In this document: piece by piece, positions 14,911 through 22,477 of the stretch
Layout of the letters: each line of letters starts with the position of its first letter
Position numbering within the stretch: position 1 is the first letter of the stretch
Assembly: GCF_001684955.1 (NCBI RefSeq)
Contig: NZ_MAYF01000113.1
Location: forward strand, 1-48,529
Origin: Chryseobacterium contaminans
Lineage (GTDB): Bacteria > Bacteroidota > Bacteroidia > Flavobacteriales > Weeksellaceae
DNA: 48,529 nucleotides
Direction: 5' to 3'
Program-made: the position numbers and the translations under genes
The notes under the pieces: model-generated
Databases searched by the model: none
Seen by the model: only the letters and a program-made list of their open reading frames with translations
What the model was told of the DNA's origin: nothing

Positions 14911-17058
14911 GTGTATATAGATAAAGAAGATTTAGACGAATTAGAGTTTCCGCAATTGCTCGCGGAAATCTCCCCATTTGCGTATTCTCCGAAAACAAGA
15001 GAAAAAATTCTTCAACTTCGTCCGATGGAAATTGACGAGGCGGAGCTTTCATTGAAAAAAACGTCAGAATATCTGTCGAGCTTTGAAAGTTCAAATGCAA
15101 TTCCGTTTGATGAATATGAAGATATTGAAAGTGAGCTGAAACTGATGCTTATTGAGAACTACCGTCTGGAAAACAGTGCTTTCATCAAAATAAAAACCAT
15201 CACGGAACAGATCGGAAGATTACAAAAATTCTTCCCTACCATGCCGGAAACGTTTCCTACTTTACTGGAAGAGGTTTCTGTACTGGAATTCAGAAAAGAG
15301 ATTATCGAGAAGGTTGATAAGGTATTCAACCGCTTCGGTGAAGTAAAAAGTGAAGCTTCTCCTACTTTAAAAGGGATAAGAACTGAGATCCAACATGCTA
15401 AAAAAGCGATCCAGGAAAACTTCAATCGTGCTCTGACTACGTATGGACAGAGTGACTTTTTGGATGATATACGGGAAACTATTATTGATGACCAAAGGGT
15501 TTTGGCGGTAAAATCAGGATTTAAGAAAAGAGTTCCGGGAAGAACCCTGGGAATTTCAAAAACAGGTTCTATCACCTATATCCAGCCGGACAGTGTTGTA
15601 AAACATTACTTCAAATTGCGTGAAAATGAAGAGGAAGAGAAAAAAGAAATTGACAAGGTCCTTAGACAGCTTACCGGTGAACTTGCAGAATTTCAACCTC
15701 AGCTTTGGAGGTATCAGGTGTATATTTTTGATCTTGACCTGGTAAGAGCTAAAGCTAAGTTTGCAGAACTTATTAATGGAGTGCTTCCTAAGATCAACCG
15801 TCATAAGACATTGAGATTAAAAGATGCTTTTCACCCTTTGTTATGGCTAAGGAATAAGGTTGAGAACAAAACAATTCATCCACAGACTCTGACTTTAACG
15901 GAACATAACAGAATTATCTGTATTTCCGGACCAAATGCCGGCGGAAAATCAATTACATTGAAGACTGTCGGATTACTGCAACTTATGATTCAGAGTGGTA
16001 TTCTGGTTCCTGTTCATCCAAAATCTGAGATGTTTTTCTTTGAGAAAATCATGACTGATATTGGTGATAATCAATCTATAGAAAACCACCTTTCTACCTA
16101 TTCATCAAGATTAAAGAAAATGTCCGGAATCATCCGTGAGGCTGATTCGGATACGCTTTTACTGATTGATGAGTTCGGAACAGGTTCTGACCCTGAATTA
16201 GGCGGTGCATTAGCCGAGAGTTTCATGGAGTTTTTCTATGACAAGAAGAGTTTTGCGATCATTACAACGCACTACACCAATATCAAACTGGTTATAGAAC
16301 AGCTTCCGAATGCTCAGAATGCGGCAATGCTTTTCAACGAAGAAACGCTGGAGCCAATGTATAAACTGGAAGTTGGCCAGGCAGGAAGTTCCTTTACTTT
16401 TGAAGTGGCTGAAAAGAATAAGATTCCAAGGTTCATTATTCATTCTGCCAAGAAAAAGGTTGAACATGATATTGTGAATCTTGATAAAACGATCGTAAAG
16501 CTGCAACAGGAGAAGTTTGAAGTTGAAAAACTGAAGTCTGATCTTGCGGAAAGAAAAGAATCTGTAGAGGATAAACGTGATAATCTTCAGAAACTGAATG
16601 ACCAGCTTCAGCAGAAACTTTTCAATTTTCAGAAACTGTATGAAGAGGAACACCGTAAGCTTCAGTTTGGAAACAAGATTGAAGCTTTCATCGACAGCTA
16701 TACAAAAGGAAAATCCAGAAAAGATGTTGTAAAGGATTTTGTGAAACTGCTTGAACAGGAGAAATTCAGAAAACTGGGGGCTGACAAGGATGAATCCAAG
16801 CGTCTGCAGGTGGTGAAGAGAAAGATTACGCAACAGCTTAAAAAGGAGGAAGTGATTGAAAAAATTGCTGAAACCAATGAAAAACTGGAAGAAAAACGTA
16901 AAAGTGACCGCGCCATCTGGATGAAAGAAGGCCAACGTGTCCGAATTACCGGAAGCACAAGTGTAGGAACGATTGAAAAAATCTCCAGAAACAAGGTGAT
17001 CGTTAATTACGGAACTTTCAAAACAACTATTAATGCAGATGAATTAGAGAGAATCTAA
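14911..17058 (+). CDS. MutS2-like DNA-binding ATPase lacking the Smr domain
   Basis: The protein has 715 residues and starts with GTG, giving MYIDKEDLDELEFPQLL, as in flavobacterial homologues. Residues 1-300 are the MutS core/lever helices. The ABC-type ATPase follows with Walker A GPNAGGKSIT near 343-352, Walker B LLLIDEFGTGSDPELGGALA near 415-434 and the H-loop TTHYTNIK. A long coiled coil (about 520-660) follows, then a KOW-like segment (EGQRVRITGSTSVGTIEKIS) at the C-terminus. It stops there: the C-terminal Smr nuclease domain of canonical MutS2 is absent. A role in recombination control or ribosome rescue is possible by homology only. Confidence 0.88.
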   Translation: MYIDKEDLDELEFPQLLAEISPFAYSPKTREKILQLRPMEIDEAELSLKKTSEYLSSFESSNAIPFDEYEDIESELKLMLIENYRLENSAFIKIKTITEQIGRLQKFFPTMPETFPTLLEEVSVLEFRKEIIEKVDKVFNRFGEVKSEASPTLKGIRTEIQHAKKAIQENFNRALTTYGQSDFLDDIRETIIDDQRVLAVKSGFKKRVPGRTLGISKTGSITYIQPDSVVKHYFKLRENEEEEKKEIDKVLRQLTGELAEFQPQLWRYQVYIFDLDLVRAKAKFAELINGVLPKINRHKTLRLKDAFHPLLWLRNKVENKTIHPQTLTLTEHNRIICISGPNAGGKSITLKTVGLLQLMIQSGILVPVHPKSEMFFFEKIMTDIGDNQSIENHLSTYSSRLKKMSGIIREADSDTLLLIDEFGTGSDPELGGALAESFMEFFYDKKSFAIITTHYTNIKLVIEQLPNAQNAAMLFNEETLEPMYKLEVGQAGSSFTFEVAEKNKIPRFIIHSAKKKVEHDIVNLDKTIVKLQQEKFEVEKLKSDLAERKESVEDKRDNLQKLNDQLQQKLFNFQKLYEEEHRKLQFGNKIEAFIDSYTKGKSRKDVVKDFVKLLEQEKFRKLGADKDESKRLQVVKRKITQQLKKEEVIEKIAETNEKLEEKRKSDRAIWMKEGQRVRITGSTSVGTIEKISRNKVIVNYGTFKTTINADELERI

Positions 17059-17114
17059 TCAATTTGAAAATGTGTTAATTTGAGAATTTGAAAGTTAACT
17101 GAATACAATAATGG

Positions 17115-17145
17115 AAGAGAGCGTCTGAAGATGCTCTCTTTTCTT
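17115..17145 (+). terminator. Intrinsic terminator after the MutS2-like gene
   Basis: AAGAGAGC pairs with GCTCTCTT across a 10-nt loop and is followed by TTCTTTT. Confidence 0.8.
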
Positions 17146-17191
17146 TTATACATTATCATAATTTTCCTATTTTTAACAAAAACAATAATTT

Positions 17192-17851
17192 ATGAAACCA
17201 TTAAAAGTATTATCAGACCTTATACCGATACCGAGTTATACAGTCATTATTTTGTGTTTTTTCTTCCCGTTTTTCCTGATAAAATGCGGAGACACCACCT
17301 TAATGTCTATTAAAGGAACAGATTTGATAACGGGAGTTTCCAAGCAAACAATGAATGAACGTATGAAGGAAAATCTGAAAAAGACTTCGCCTTTTGGTTC
17401 TGCATTCGGAAATGATTCAAGCGATAAATCGTCCAATACAGATTCTGAATATTCACCACTGAACGAATCCGACAATAAAAAAAACAAAGAAAATATTCCA
17501 CCTAGTCCAATTATTATCATTGCTTTTCTGGCAGCTATTGCCGGAATTATCATCCAGGTGGTAAAAAGCATAAGGAAGAAATATATTTATCATATTGCCA
17601 TTTCTTTAGTTGGACTTATTTCTTTACTCACTTTCTATTTAACTTTTCAATCCAAAATGGAAGGATTAGGAAACAATCAAATCGGAATGGGATTAGGTGG
17701 CGGAGTAACGATCAGCTACGGCTTCGGAACAGCTTTTTATATTTGTGGGGTATTATTCCTTCTTATATTGTTATTCTTCGGAGTATTTTCTTATTTCCTG
17801 AAAAATAATCCAAAAGCAATTTATGGCCCTGCAGATCAAAATCATGAATAA
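17192..17851 (+). CDS. Uncharacterised membrane protein, first gene of ABC operon
   Basis: The protein has 219 residues and I do not recognise its family. Four hydrophobic helices are visible: about 16-33, 104-121, 129-148 and 178-204. Between the first two lies a hydrophilic, Ser/Asn/Lys-rich region of about 70 residues. A glycine-rich stretch GIGMGLGGGVTISYGFGTAF-like segment precedes the last helix. The gene overlaps the next one by 8 bp (ATGAATAA), and that one overlaps an ABC ATPase gene by 4 bp, so it may be part of a transporter or its regulation. That is inference from context. Confidence 0.6.
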   Translation: MKPLKVLSDLIPIPSYTVIILCFFFPFFLIKCGDTTLMSIKGTDLITGVSKQTMNERMKENLKKTSPFGSAFGNDSSDKSSNTDSEYSPLNESDNKKNKENIPPSPIIIIAFLAAIAGIIIQVVKSIRKKYIYHIAISLVGLISLLTFYLTFQSKMEGLGNNQIGMGLGGGVTISYGFGTAFYICGVLFLLILLFFGVFSYFLKNNPKAIYGPADQNHE

Positions 17852-18122
17852 AAACCTACTTATCCTTTGGATTTTCTATAAAAAACTCATTCTTCCTGCC
17901 GGATTATTTTCCCTGCTTTTTTATTTTTTATTTCAATCTGATCCTAAAACCTTTGGGCTGAGCTTTCTTTTAATTTTACCTCTTCTTCATTATTTCATTT
18001 ATGAGCTGAGATTAAAAAATGAATATTATTTTTATGCGAATTTCGGATTCTCAAAACTATTCCTCTGGATCTTCACTGTATCATTAGGATTAACTGTAAA
18101 AATCATCACCTATTTCTTATGA
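17844..18122 (+). CDS. Small membrane protein, second gene of ABC operon
   Basis: The protein has 92 residues from MNKNLLILWIFYKKL at 17844. An upstream in-frame start at 17823 is possible but lies deeper inside the previous gene. There are two to three hydrophobic segments (about 14-30, 34-52 and 68-92) and no recognisable family. It is coupled to both neighbours (8-bp and 4-bp overlaps). Its size and position fit a small permease-like or accessory subunit for the ATPase that follows, but no permease motif is visible. Confidence 0.6.
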   Translation: MNKNLLILWIFYKKLILPAGLFSLLFYFLFQSDPKTFGLSFLLILPLLHYFIYELRLKNEYYFYANFGFSKLFLWIFTVSLGLTVKIITYFL

Positions 18123-18781
18123 ATACACTTCATATCGACAGTATTACCAAATCTTTCGGTGAGAAAAAAGTATTGCAGGATATCTATCTTGGATGTAAAA
18201 CCGGGCAAATTGTAGGGTTACTAGGTAGAAACGGTTCCGGAAAATCAACTTTATTAAAGATTATTTTTGGTGTTCTGAACAGTGAAACCCAGTTTATCAG
18301 ATGCAATGGTAAAGTCTTAAAAAGTATAACAAACAGAAAAAAATTAATTTCTTATTTACCACAGGAACCTTTTTTACCTAGAAAGAAGAAGGTGAAAGAC
18401 CTAATTTCACTTTTCTGCAATAAAGAAAATACTGCAGTTCTTCTTACATCGGATCTGATGAGCCCCTTTCTCAATGAAAAGCCTAAAACCCTTTCCGGCG
18501 GTGAACAAAGACTGATTGAAGCCCTACTGATCATCTATTCTGAAGCTAATTTCGTCCTTTTGGATGAACCCTTCCAAAGTCTTTCCCCAAAAATAATTGA
18601 CAAGCTAAAGAAAGTCATCAGTTTACAAAGTAAAAACAAAGGTTTTGTTATTTCCGATCATTATTATCAGGATGTACTGGATATTTCAACCTCTATTTAT
18701 CTACTTTCCAATGGCCATTTGAAATTGATACAGAATTTAAAAGAATTGCAGCAATATAGTTATCTTCCGAAAAGCATTTAA
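18119..18781 (+). CDS. ABC transporter ATP-binding protein
   Basis: This complete ABC ATPase has 220 residues. Walker A GRNGSGKST lies near 37-45, the Q-loop in LPQEPFLPRKK, the signature LSGGEQR near 122-128, Walker B FVLLDEPF near 143-150 and the H-loop in VISDHYYQD. It is the third gene of a coupled operon (ATGA overlap) with two unrecognised membrane proteins and no standard permease, so its substrate and direction of transport are unknown. An alternative is a signalling or regulatory ATPase. Confidence 0.85.
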   Translation: MNTLHIDSITKSFGEKKVLQDIYLGCKTGQIVGLLGRNGSGKSTLLKIIFGVLNSETQFIRCNGKVLKSITNRKKLISYLPQEPFLPRKKKVKDLISLFCNKENTAVLLTSDLMSPFLNEKPKTLSGGEQRLIEALLIIYSEANFVLLDEPFQSLSPKIIDKLKKVISLQSKNKGFVISDHYYQDVLDISTSIYLLSNGHLKLIQNLKELQQYSYLPKSI

Positions 18782-18785
18782 TTTA

Positions 18786-18793
18786 TATATTTG
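18786..18793 (+). promoter_or_regulatory. -7 box upstream of the secreted protein gene
   Basis: TATATTTG is an exact TAnnTTTG box about 20 nt before the ATG at 18814. The matching TTG is not clear. Confidence 0.45.
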
Positions 18794-18813
18794 AGGATCT
18801 AAAATTTGTTAAG

Positions 18814-19611
18814 ATGATTTCAGTAAACAAAGCATTGTACCTGTCTGCATTCAGTATTTTTTCTTTAGCCTTTGTTAAAGGTCAGAATAAAGTTCCTTTT
18901 GGTGTTGTAAAAGCTGAAGAAGGATATGCCAATGTACGTGTGCATAAGGATAATTACAGAAAAATTGTTGATAAGATCCGTATGCGTAAAGGAGATGTTT
19001 TTGTTTATGTAAAACCTGCTCCGGGAGAAACGGAATGGATCTGGATTAAATACCCTGAAAAACAGGACGAAGACAAACCATTTGTACGCTATGAAACGCT
19101 TGACAAAGAAGGAATGGTGAATAAAGAGCGTATTGCCTTTGTAGATCAGCTCCCAGCCTATACTCCTTCTAAGTCTAAAAACGGAAGATCGCTTATTTTT
19201 ACTGATAATTCTGACCCTAAAATTCCTACTGCACAGAGAAGCAAGGTTGTTATTGATATTTATCCATCTAATGCCGGCTACCGTAAAAAGGAAAAGGATG
19301 CCGAAGGAAAACTTCTTACCATTGATAAAGTAAAACCATGGGGAATTGGAAATGACCTTCCTGAAGGGATGACCGAGATCAAATCGATCAGGCTTCAACA
19401 GCCCGGAAGAGGTTCCGTTTTCGTGAGAGAAGCCATCAAAAATATGTTTCAGCCTACAATGGATTTCAACAATGTAGGAGTAACTTCCCTGGACAATGAT
19501 AATATTTTCCTTTACATGACCAATGGTACAGGGGAATACAGATATACTACCCTTTGGACCATCAAGAAAGGAAGAGTAATCAGCCAGATTATTTATCATA
19601 ATCCGGAATAA
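18814..19611 (+). CDS. Secreted protein of unknown function, SH3-like N-terminal region
   Basis: The protein has 265 residues with a signal peptide (about 1-22, ending FVKGQ). Residues 30-75 (GYANVRVHKDNYRKIVDKIR ... GDVFVYVKP) resemble a bacterial SH3-like domain, which often binds cell-wall peptides. The remaining beta-rich region, with VFVREAIKNMF and YMTNGTGEYRYTTLWTIKKG, I cannot assign. It sits between the ABC operon and the cobalamin riboswitch. No terminator separates it from the riboswitch promoter. Confidence 0.65.
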   Translation: MISVNKALYLSAFSIFSLAFVKGQNKVPFGVVKAEEGYANVRVHKDNYRKIVDKIRMRKGDVFVYVKPAPGETEWIWIKYPEKQDEDKPFVRYETLDKEGMVNKERIAFVDQLPAYTPSKSKNGRSLIFTDNSDPKIPTAQRSKVVIDIYPSNAGYRKKEKDAEGKLLTIDKVKPWGIGNDLPEGMTEIKSIRLQQPGRGSVFVREAIKNMFQPTMDFNNVGVTSLDNDNIFLYMTNGTGEYRYTTLWTIKKGRVISQIIYHNPE

Positions 19612-19617
19612 ATTCAT

Positions 19618-19625
19618 TATTTTTG
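19618..19625 (+). promoter_or_regulatory. -7 box of the riboswitch transcript
   Basis: TATTTTTG is an exact TAnnTTTG box a few bases past the stop codon of the previous gene. It puts the RNA start near 19630, just ahead of the riboswitch fold. No TTG is visible at the right distance. Confidence 0.5.
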
Positions 19626-19649
19626 CACCGAAAAGTTTTAACGCTTATT

Positions 19650-19815
19650 CATCACAGAAACTGGTTCTGCATAACCGCAGATTAAAAGGGAACCGTGTGA
19701 AAATCACGGACTGTCGCGCAACTGTAAGTAACTAAAGTCTTTATCAAAAGATCCACTGTGCGAGGCATGGGAAGGAGATAAATGATGTTACAAGTCAGGA
19801 GACCTGCCGATTTCT
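19650..19815 (+). ncRNA. Cobalamin (B12) riboswitch
   Basis: The conserved elements appear in order: ATTAAAAGGGAACC (19681 on), GTGTGAAAATCACGGACTG, the core GCGCAACTGTAAGTA (19717-19731), CCACTGTGCGAGGCATGGGA, AAGGAGAT, and the B12 box AAGTCAGGAGACCTGCC (19792-19808). These are diagnostic of the adenosyl/aquo-cobalamin aptamer. The exact P1 ends are approximate. Downstream hairpins at 19824-19845 and 19867-19887 (9 pairs with loop CCA) are candidates for the expression platform. The next gene, an acyl-CoA thioesterase on the same strand, starts at 19942. Confidence 0.92.
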
Positions 19816-19941
19816 TAAACAAGAAACTTTCGCGATCTGAAGTTTTATTGATCTGATGGATTGTTTCAGGAATTTCCAAAGTTCCTGTCATTATTCTGTT
19901 GTTTTAATACCATTTCATTTCGCTTTAATTAATAATGAAAT

Positions 19942-20325
19942 ATGACTACAGAAGAAAGAATTGAAGCTGCCGAAACCAGAATATTTAAAGCGGTTTTCCC
20001 TAACACAACCAATCATTACGACACCCTTTTCGGAGGTACTGCCATGCAGCTGATGGATGAAGTAGCCTTCATAGCAGCTACCCGTTTCGCAAGAAAGAGA
20101 GTGGTAACAGTGAGCAGTGACAAAATCGATTTTAAAAAGCCTATTCCTGCCGGAACTATTGTAGAACTGATCGGAAAAGTTTCATACGTTGGGAAAACCA
20201 GTATGAAGGTAAGCGTGGAGATCTATACAGAACAGATGTATTCTTACGAAAGAGAAAAAGCAATTGTGGGTGATTTTACTTTTGTAGCGATTGATGAATT
20301 CAAGAAACCAATCCAAATACTATAA
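19942..20325 (+). CDS. Acyl-CoA thioesterase, YciA/ACOT hotdog family
   Basis: The protein has 127 residues and one hotdog domain that hydrolyses acyl-CoA to free acid and CoA. TNHYDTLFGGTAMQLMDEVA carries the catalytic Asn/Asp region of the YciA/BFIT/ACOT group, and VVTVSSDKIDFKKPIPAGTI the following strand pair. It is the only gene between the cobalamin riboswitch and a strong terminator, so it appears to be the riboswitch's sole target. No known B12 function fits this enzyme family. Confidence 0.88.
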   Translation: MTTEERIEAAETRIFKAVFPNTTNHYDTLFGGTAMQLMDEVAFIAATRFARKRVVTVSSDKIDFKKPIPAGTIVELIGKVSYVGKTSMKVSVEIYTEQMYSYEREKAIVGDFTFVAIDEFKKPIQIL

Positions 20326-20331
20326 ATAGAA

Positions 20332-20364
20332 AAGTTTCGGGCGGCCAAAGGCCGCCCGAAACTT
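20332..20364. terminator. Strong bidirectional hairpin terminator
   Basis: AAGTTTCGGGCGGCC pairs perfectly with its complement across an AAA loop (15 bp). It serves the converging thioesterase and HD-domain transcripts. Confidence 0.85.
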
Positions 20365-20382
20365 CATATCTCGTTATTCTAT

Positions 20383-20973
20383 TTACTTTAAAACTTTTTC
20401 CGTTTCCAAGCTTCTGCTTAACAATACTTCAAAAGCTTCTCCCATTTCATCTGATGCTCTGGTAATCGCATTTTCAAGCATATTTCTGATTTGCTTTTCG
20501 GTAACACCAGCTTCTGTCCAGCTTTTCCCTGAAGTATGAGAATTCAGGATGAAAGGCATAATTCTATCGATAGAACAGGCAAAAATAGCATCAGGAGTAG
20601 CTTCTTCCTCAAATTCAAGCCAAAGATTGAAAAATTCCGAACGTAATGGTTCATCAAGAATTCCAAAGATCTTTTGTGCGGAAATTTTTTCTCTTTCAAA
20701 TTTCCCTACCATAGCTGCTTCATCAAAAAGAAAGGTATCTCCTGCTTCAATCTCTACAAGATCATGAATGGAAAGCATCCTGATTACTCTCAGTAAATCA
20801 ATATCTTCGCGGTTTTTGGCATACGGGTAAAGGATTTGCGCCAGTATAACGATCTGCCATGAGTGTTCAGCAGTGTTCTCTCTTCTTGAATCATCTGCAT
20901 TATAATTTCTTCTCTGTACATTTTTCAAGGCATCTACCGCCAGGATAAAATCGATTTCTTTTTGAATTTTCAT
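20383..20973 (-). CDS. HD-domain phosphohydrolase, YfbR/HDDC2-like
   Basis: The protein has 196 residues. AEHSW (H37), the HD pair H70-D71 in LSIHDLVEIEAGD, and a later Asp in CSIDRIMPF give the HxnHDxnD metal set of the HD superfamily. ENTAEHSWQ and HDLVEIxAGD place it with the YfbR/HDDC2 nucleotidase group, whose members dephosphorylate deoxynucleoside monophosphates. Substrate here is inferred from family only. Its start overlaps the stop of the upstream XAC2610-like gene by 4 bp. Confidence 0.82.
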   Translation of the reverse strand: MKIQKEIDFILAVDALKNVQRRNYNADDSRRENTAEHSWQIVILAQILYPYAKNREDIDLLRVIRMLSIHDLVEIEAGDTFLFDEAAMVGKFEREKISAQKIFGILDEPLRSEFFNLWLEFEEEATPDAIFACSIDRIMPFILNSHTSGKSWTEAGVTEKQIRNMLENAITRASDEMGEAFEVLLSRSLETEKVLK

Positions 20974-21698
20974 TTTACTTTTTCTCTATTATATTGATCT
21001 GATGGATATACCTTGGTTCTGGTAGTCCATTTATTATTTTTCTTTTCTTTTATGGTAACTTTTACATAATCTTCATGGGTAAGGTCTTCTTCTTTGTCAA
21101 GAACCCTATCAAGTCCTTTATTAGGAATAACTTCATATTCTGTGGTAAAAAGCCGGCAACATCCATCCTTTCCGAAAGTAATAATACGTTTACGAACCGG
21201 ATCTGTTTCAAAAAAATCAAAATTATCTGATGCTAACTCTGTAAGTTCTTTACTTTTCACAAAAGCCATTCTGGTACTATTGAAAACATACACATCATAA
21301 GATGCCGAGCTGTAATTTCCCATATTGCCATTTCTTATGGCGAGATCTTCGGTTCCATCAAAATTAAAGTCACCAAAAATCAATGGACTTTGTTCCTTCT
21401 TTAATGGAATTATTTTCCCACGTTCCAGCCTTTTGCCTTCTCCAAGATACAGCACCAAATTATCTGATGTAAAAGTCTGCACTTTACTGTTATTGTTGTT
21501 AAATAATTCAACAGTTCCTTTATCCATACATTGGCCATCAAAACAATTCTCTATATGGATAATGGCATCATAGTTTTTAGAAGCGTCTTTAACTTCAAAC
21601 TGATATTGTCCAAAACATAGCGGGCCTAATACTATAAAAGCGGATAAACTCCTGTAATAATTCAAAATATTCATGTTCATAGTCATATTTGGATTCAA
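20970..21698 (-). CDS. Secreted protein with FG-GAP-like motif (XAC2610-like)
   Basis: The ORF has 242 residues. Four Met codons lie within the first nine, so the true start may be 21698, 21686, 21680 or 21674; the hydrophobic signal segment SAFIVLGPLCFGQ follows in each case. The mature part is beta-rich, with FGDFNFDGTEDLAIRNG, a calcium-loop-like DxNxDGxxD motif seen in VCBS/FG-GAP and XAC2610-type proteins. Four Cys are present (FDGQC and GCC among them). It is the first gene of an operon with the HD phosphohydrolase, driven by the promoter at 21722-21751. Confidence 0.65.
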   Translation of the reverse strand: MNPNMTMNMNILNYYRSLSAFIVLGPLCFGQYQFEVKDASKNYDAIIHIENCFDGQCMDKGTVELFNNNNSKVQTFTSDNLVLYLGEGKRLERGKIIPLKKEQSPLIFGDFNFDGTEDLAIRNGNMGNYSSASYDVYVFNSTRMAFVKSKELTELASDNFDFFETDPVRKRIITFGKDGCCRLFTTEYEVIPNKGLDRVLDKEEDLTHEDYVKVTIKEKKNNKWTTRTKVYPSDQYNREKVK

Positions 21699-21721
21699 AT
21701 GTTTTATAAAAAACTTTCAAA

Positions 21722-21751
21722 CAAAAATACGAATCATAATACCGATTTCAA
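21722..21751 (-). promoter_or_regulatory. Promoter for the XAC2610-like/HD operon
   Basis: TTG (21751-21749), a 19-nt spacer and TATTTTTG (21729-21722) are an exact consensus match. The leader is about 20 nt to ATG 21698. Confidence 0.65.
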
Positions 21752-22023
21752 AGCTCGAATGCTTTCAGATATAAATATAATGATGAATCGATAGAAACGC
21801 AAACTGCTTATGATTTAAACACTAATACCACAAATAACATATAAAATTTCACCCCAATAAGGGCTTCAGCCTTCCATCCATTTTCACCTTAAATTTTCCA
21901 AAATTCATCAATTTTTTAAACTTTCTTCCCTGGAAATAAGATTATCAAAAATTGAGGTGAAAAATTATTACATTGAATATCAAATAGTTAATTATTTTAT
22001 TTTCAAAATTTCACTACTTTGTA
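21752..22023. other. Gene-free spacer with long inverted repeat
   Basis: No gene is visible. TTTTCACCTTAAATTTT (21881-21897) is nearly complementary to AAAATTGAGGTGAAAA (about 21948-21963). Just before it lies GGGCTTCAGCC, a reverse-strand relative of the GGCTAAAGCC repeats seen elsewhere in the window. Confidence 0.5.
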
Positions 22024-22055
22024 TTGCATAATACCATTTTAATTATATATCTTTG
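22024..22055 (+). promoter_or_regulatory. Promoter for padR-pspC
   Basis: TTG (22024-22026), a 21-nt spacer and TATCTTTG (22048-22055) match the consensus. The leader to ATG 22137 is about 75 nt, long enough to hold an operator for autoregulation; no clear dyad stands out. Confidence 0.55.
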
Positions 22056-22136
22056 TAATGTAAAATCAGAATAGGCTCAACTAGCTAGGAGCATCTTTCT
22101 GAAAATATAACCTTAATTAACAAAAACTTATCAAAG

Positions 22137-22466
22137 ATGAATACTGAAAATACCAAAGCGCAAATGCGAAAAGGAATTCTGGAATTCTGTATTCTAAGTC
22201 TCATCAATCATCGTGAAATGTATGTTTCTGATCTTATTGATGAACTGAAAAAAGGAAAACTGGATGTAGTGGAAGGGACCCTCTACCCTCTTCTCACAAG
22301 ACTTAAAAACGGAGAGTTTCTCTCTTACAGATGGGAAGAATCTACAGGCGGACCACCCAGAAAATACTATCAGATCACAGAAAAAGGAAAACTTTTCCTG
22401 GATGAACTTCAAAATACGTGGAATGAGCTTACCGCTTCAGTAAACCAAATCACTCAACAACATTAA
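22137..22466 (+). CDS. PadR family transcriptional regulator
   Basis: This winged-helix regulator has 109 residues. MYVSDLIDELKKGKLDVVEGTLYPLLTRLKNG and the following RWEESTGGPPRKYYQITEKG are the PadR helix-turn-helix and wing. It belongs to the short PadR subfamily 2, without the long C-terminal helix domain. It is 11 bp upstream of the PspC gene; a PadR-PspC pair is a frequent arrangement in Bacteroidota, and the regulator most likely controls its own operon in response to envelope or drug stress (inference). Confidence 0.9.
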   Translation: MNTENTKAQMRKGILEFCILSLINHREMYVSDLIDELKKGKLDVVEGTLYPLLTRLKNGEFLSYRWEESTGGPPRKYYQITEKGKLFLDELQNTWNELTASVNQITQQH

Positions 22467-22477
22467 AAAACAAAGCT

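Noticed and set aside
16210..16935. 241-codon minus-strand ORF inside the MutS2-like gene
   Set aside because: Antisense reading of a strong coiled-coil coding region; the Phe/Leu-rich composition reflects Lys/Glu codons on the other strand.
18865..19617. 250-codon minus-strand ORF opposite the secreted protein
   Set aside because: The plus-strand gene has a signal peptide, a good start and a -7 box; the antisense product has none and looks like a shadow.
19682..19891. Minus-strand ORF over the B12 riboswitch
   Set aside because: The bases are fully explained by the conserved aptamer on the plus strand.
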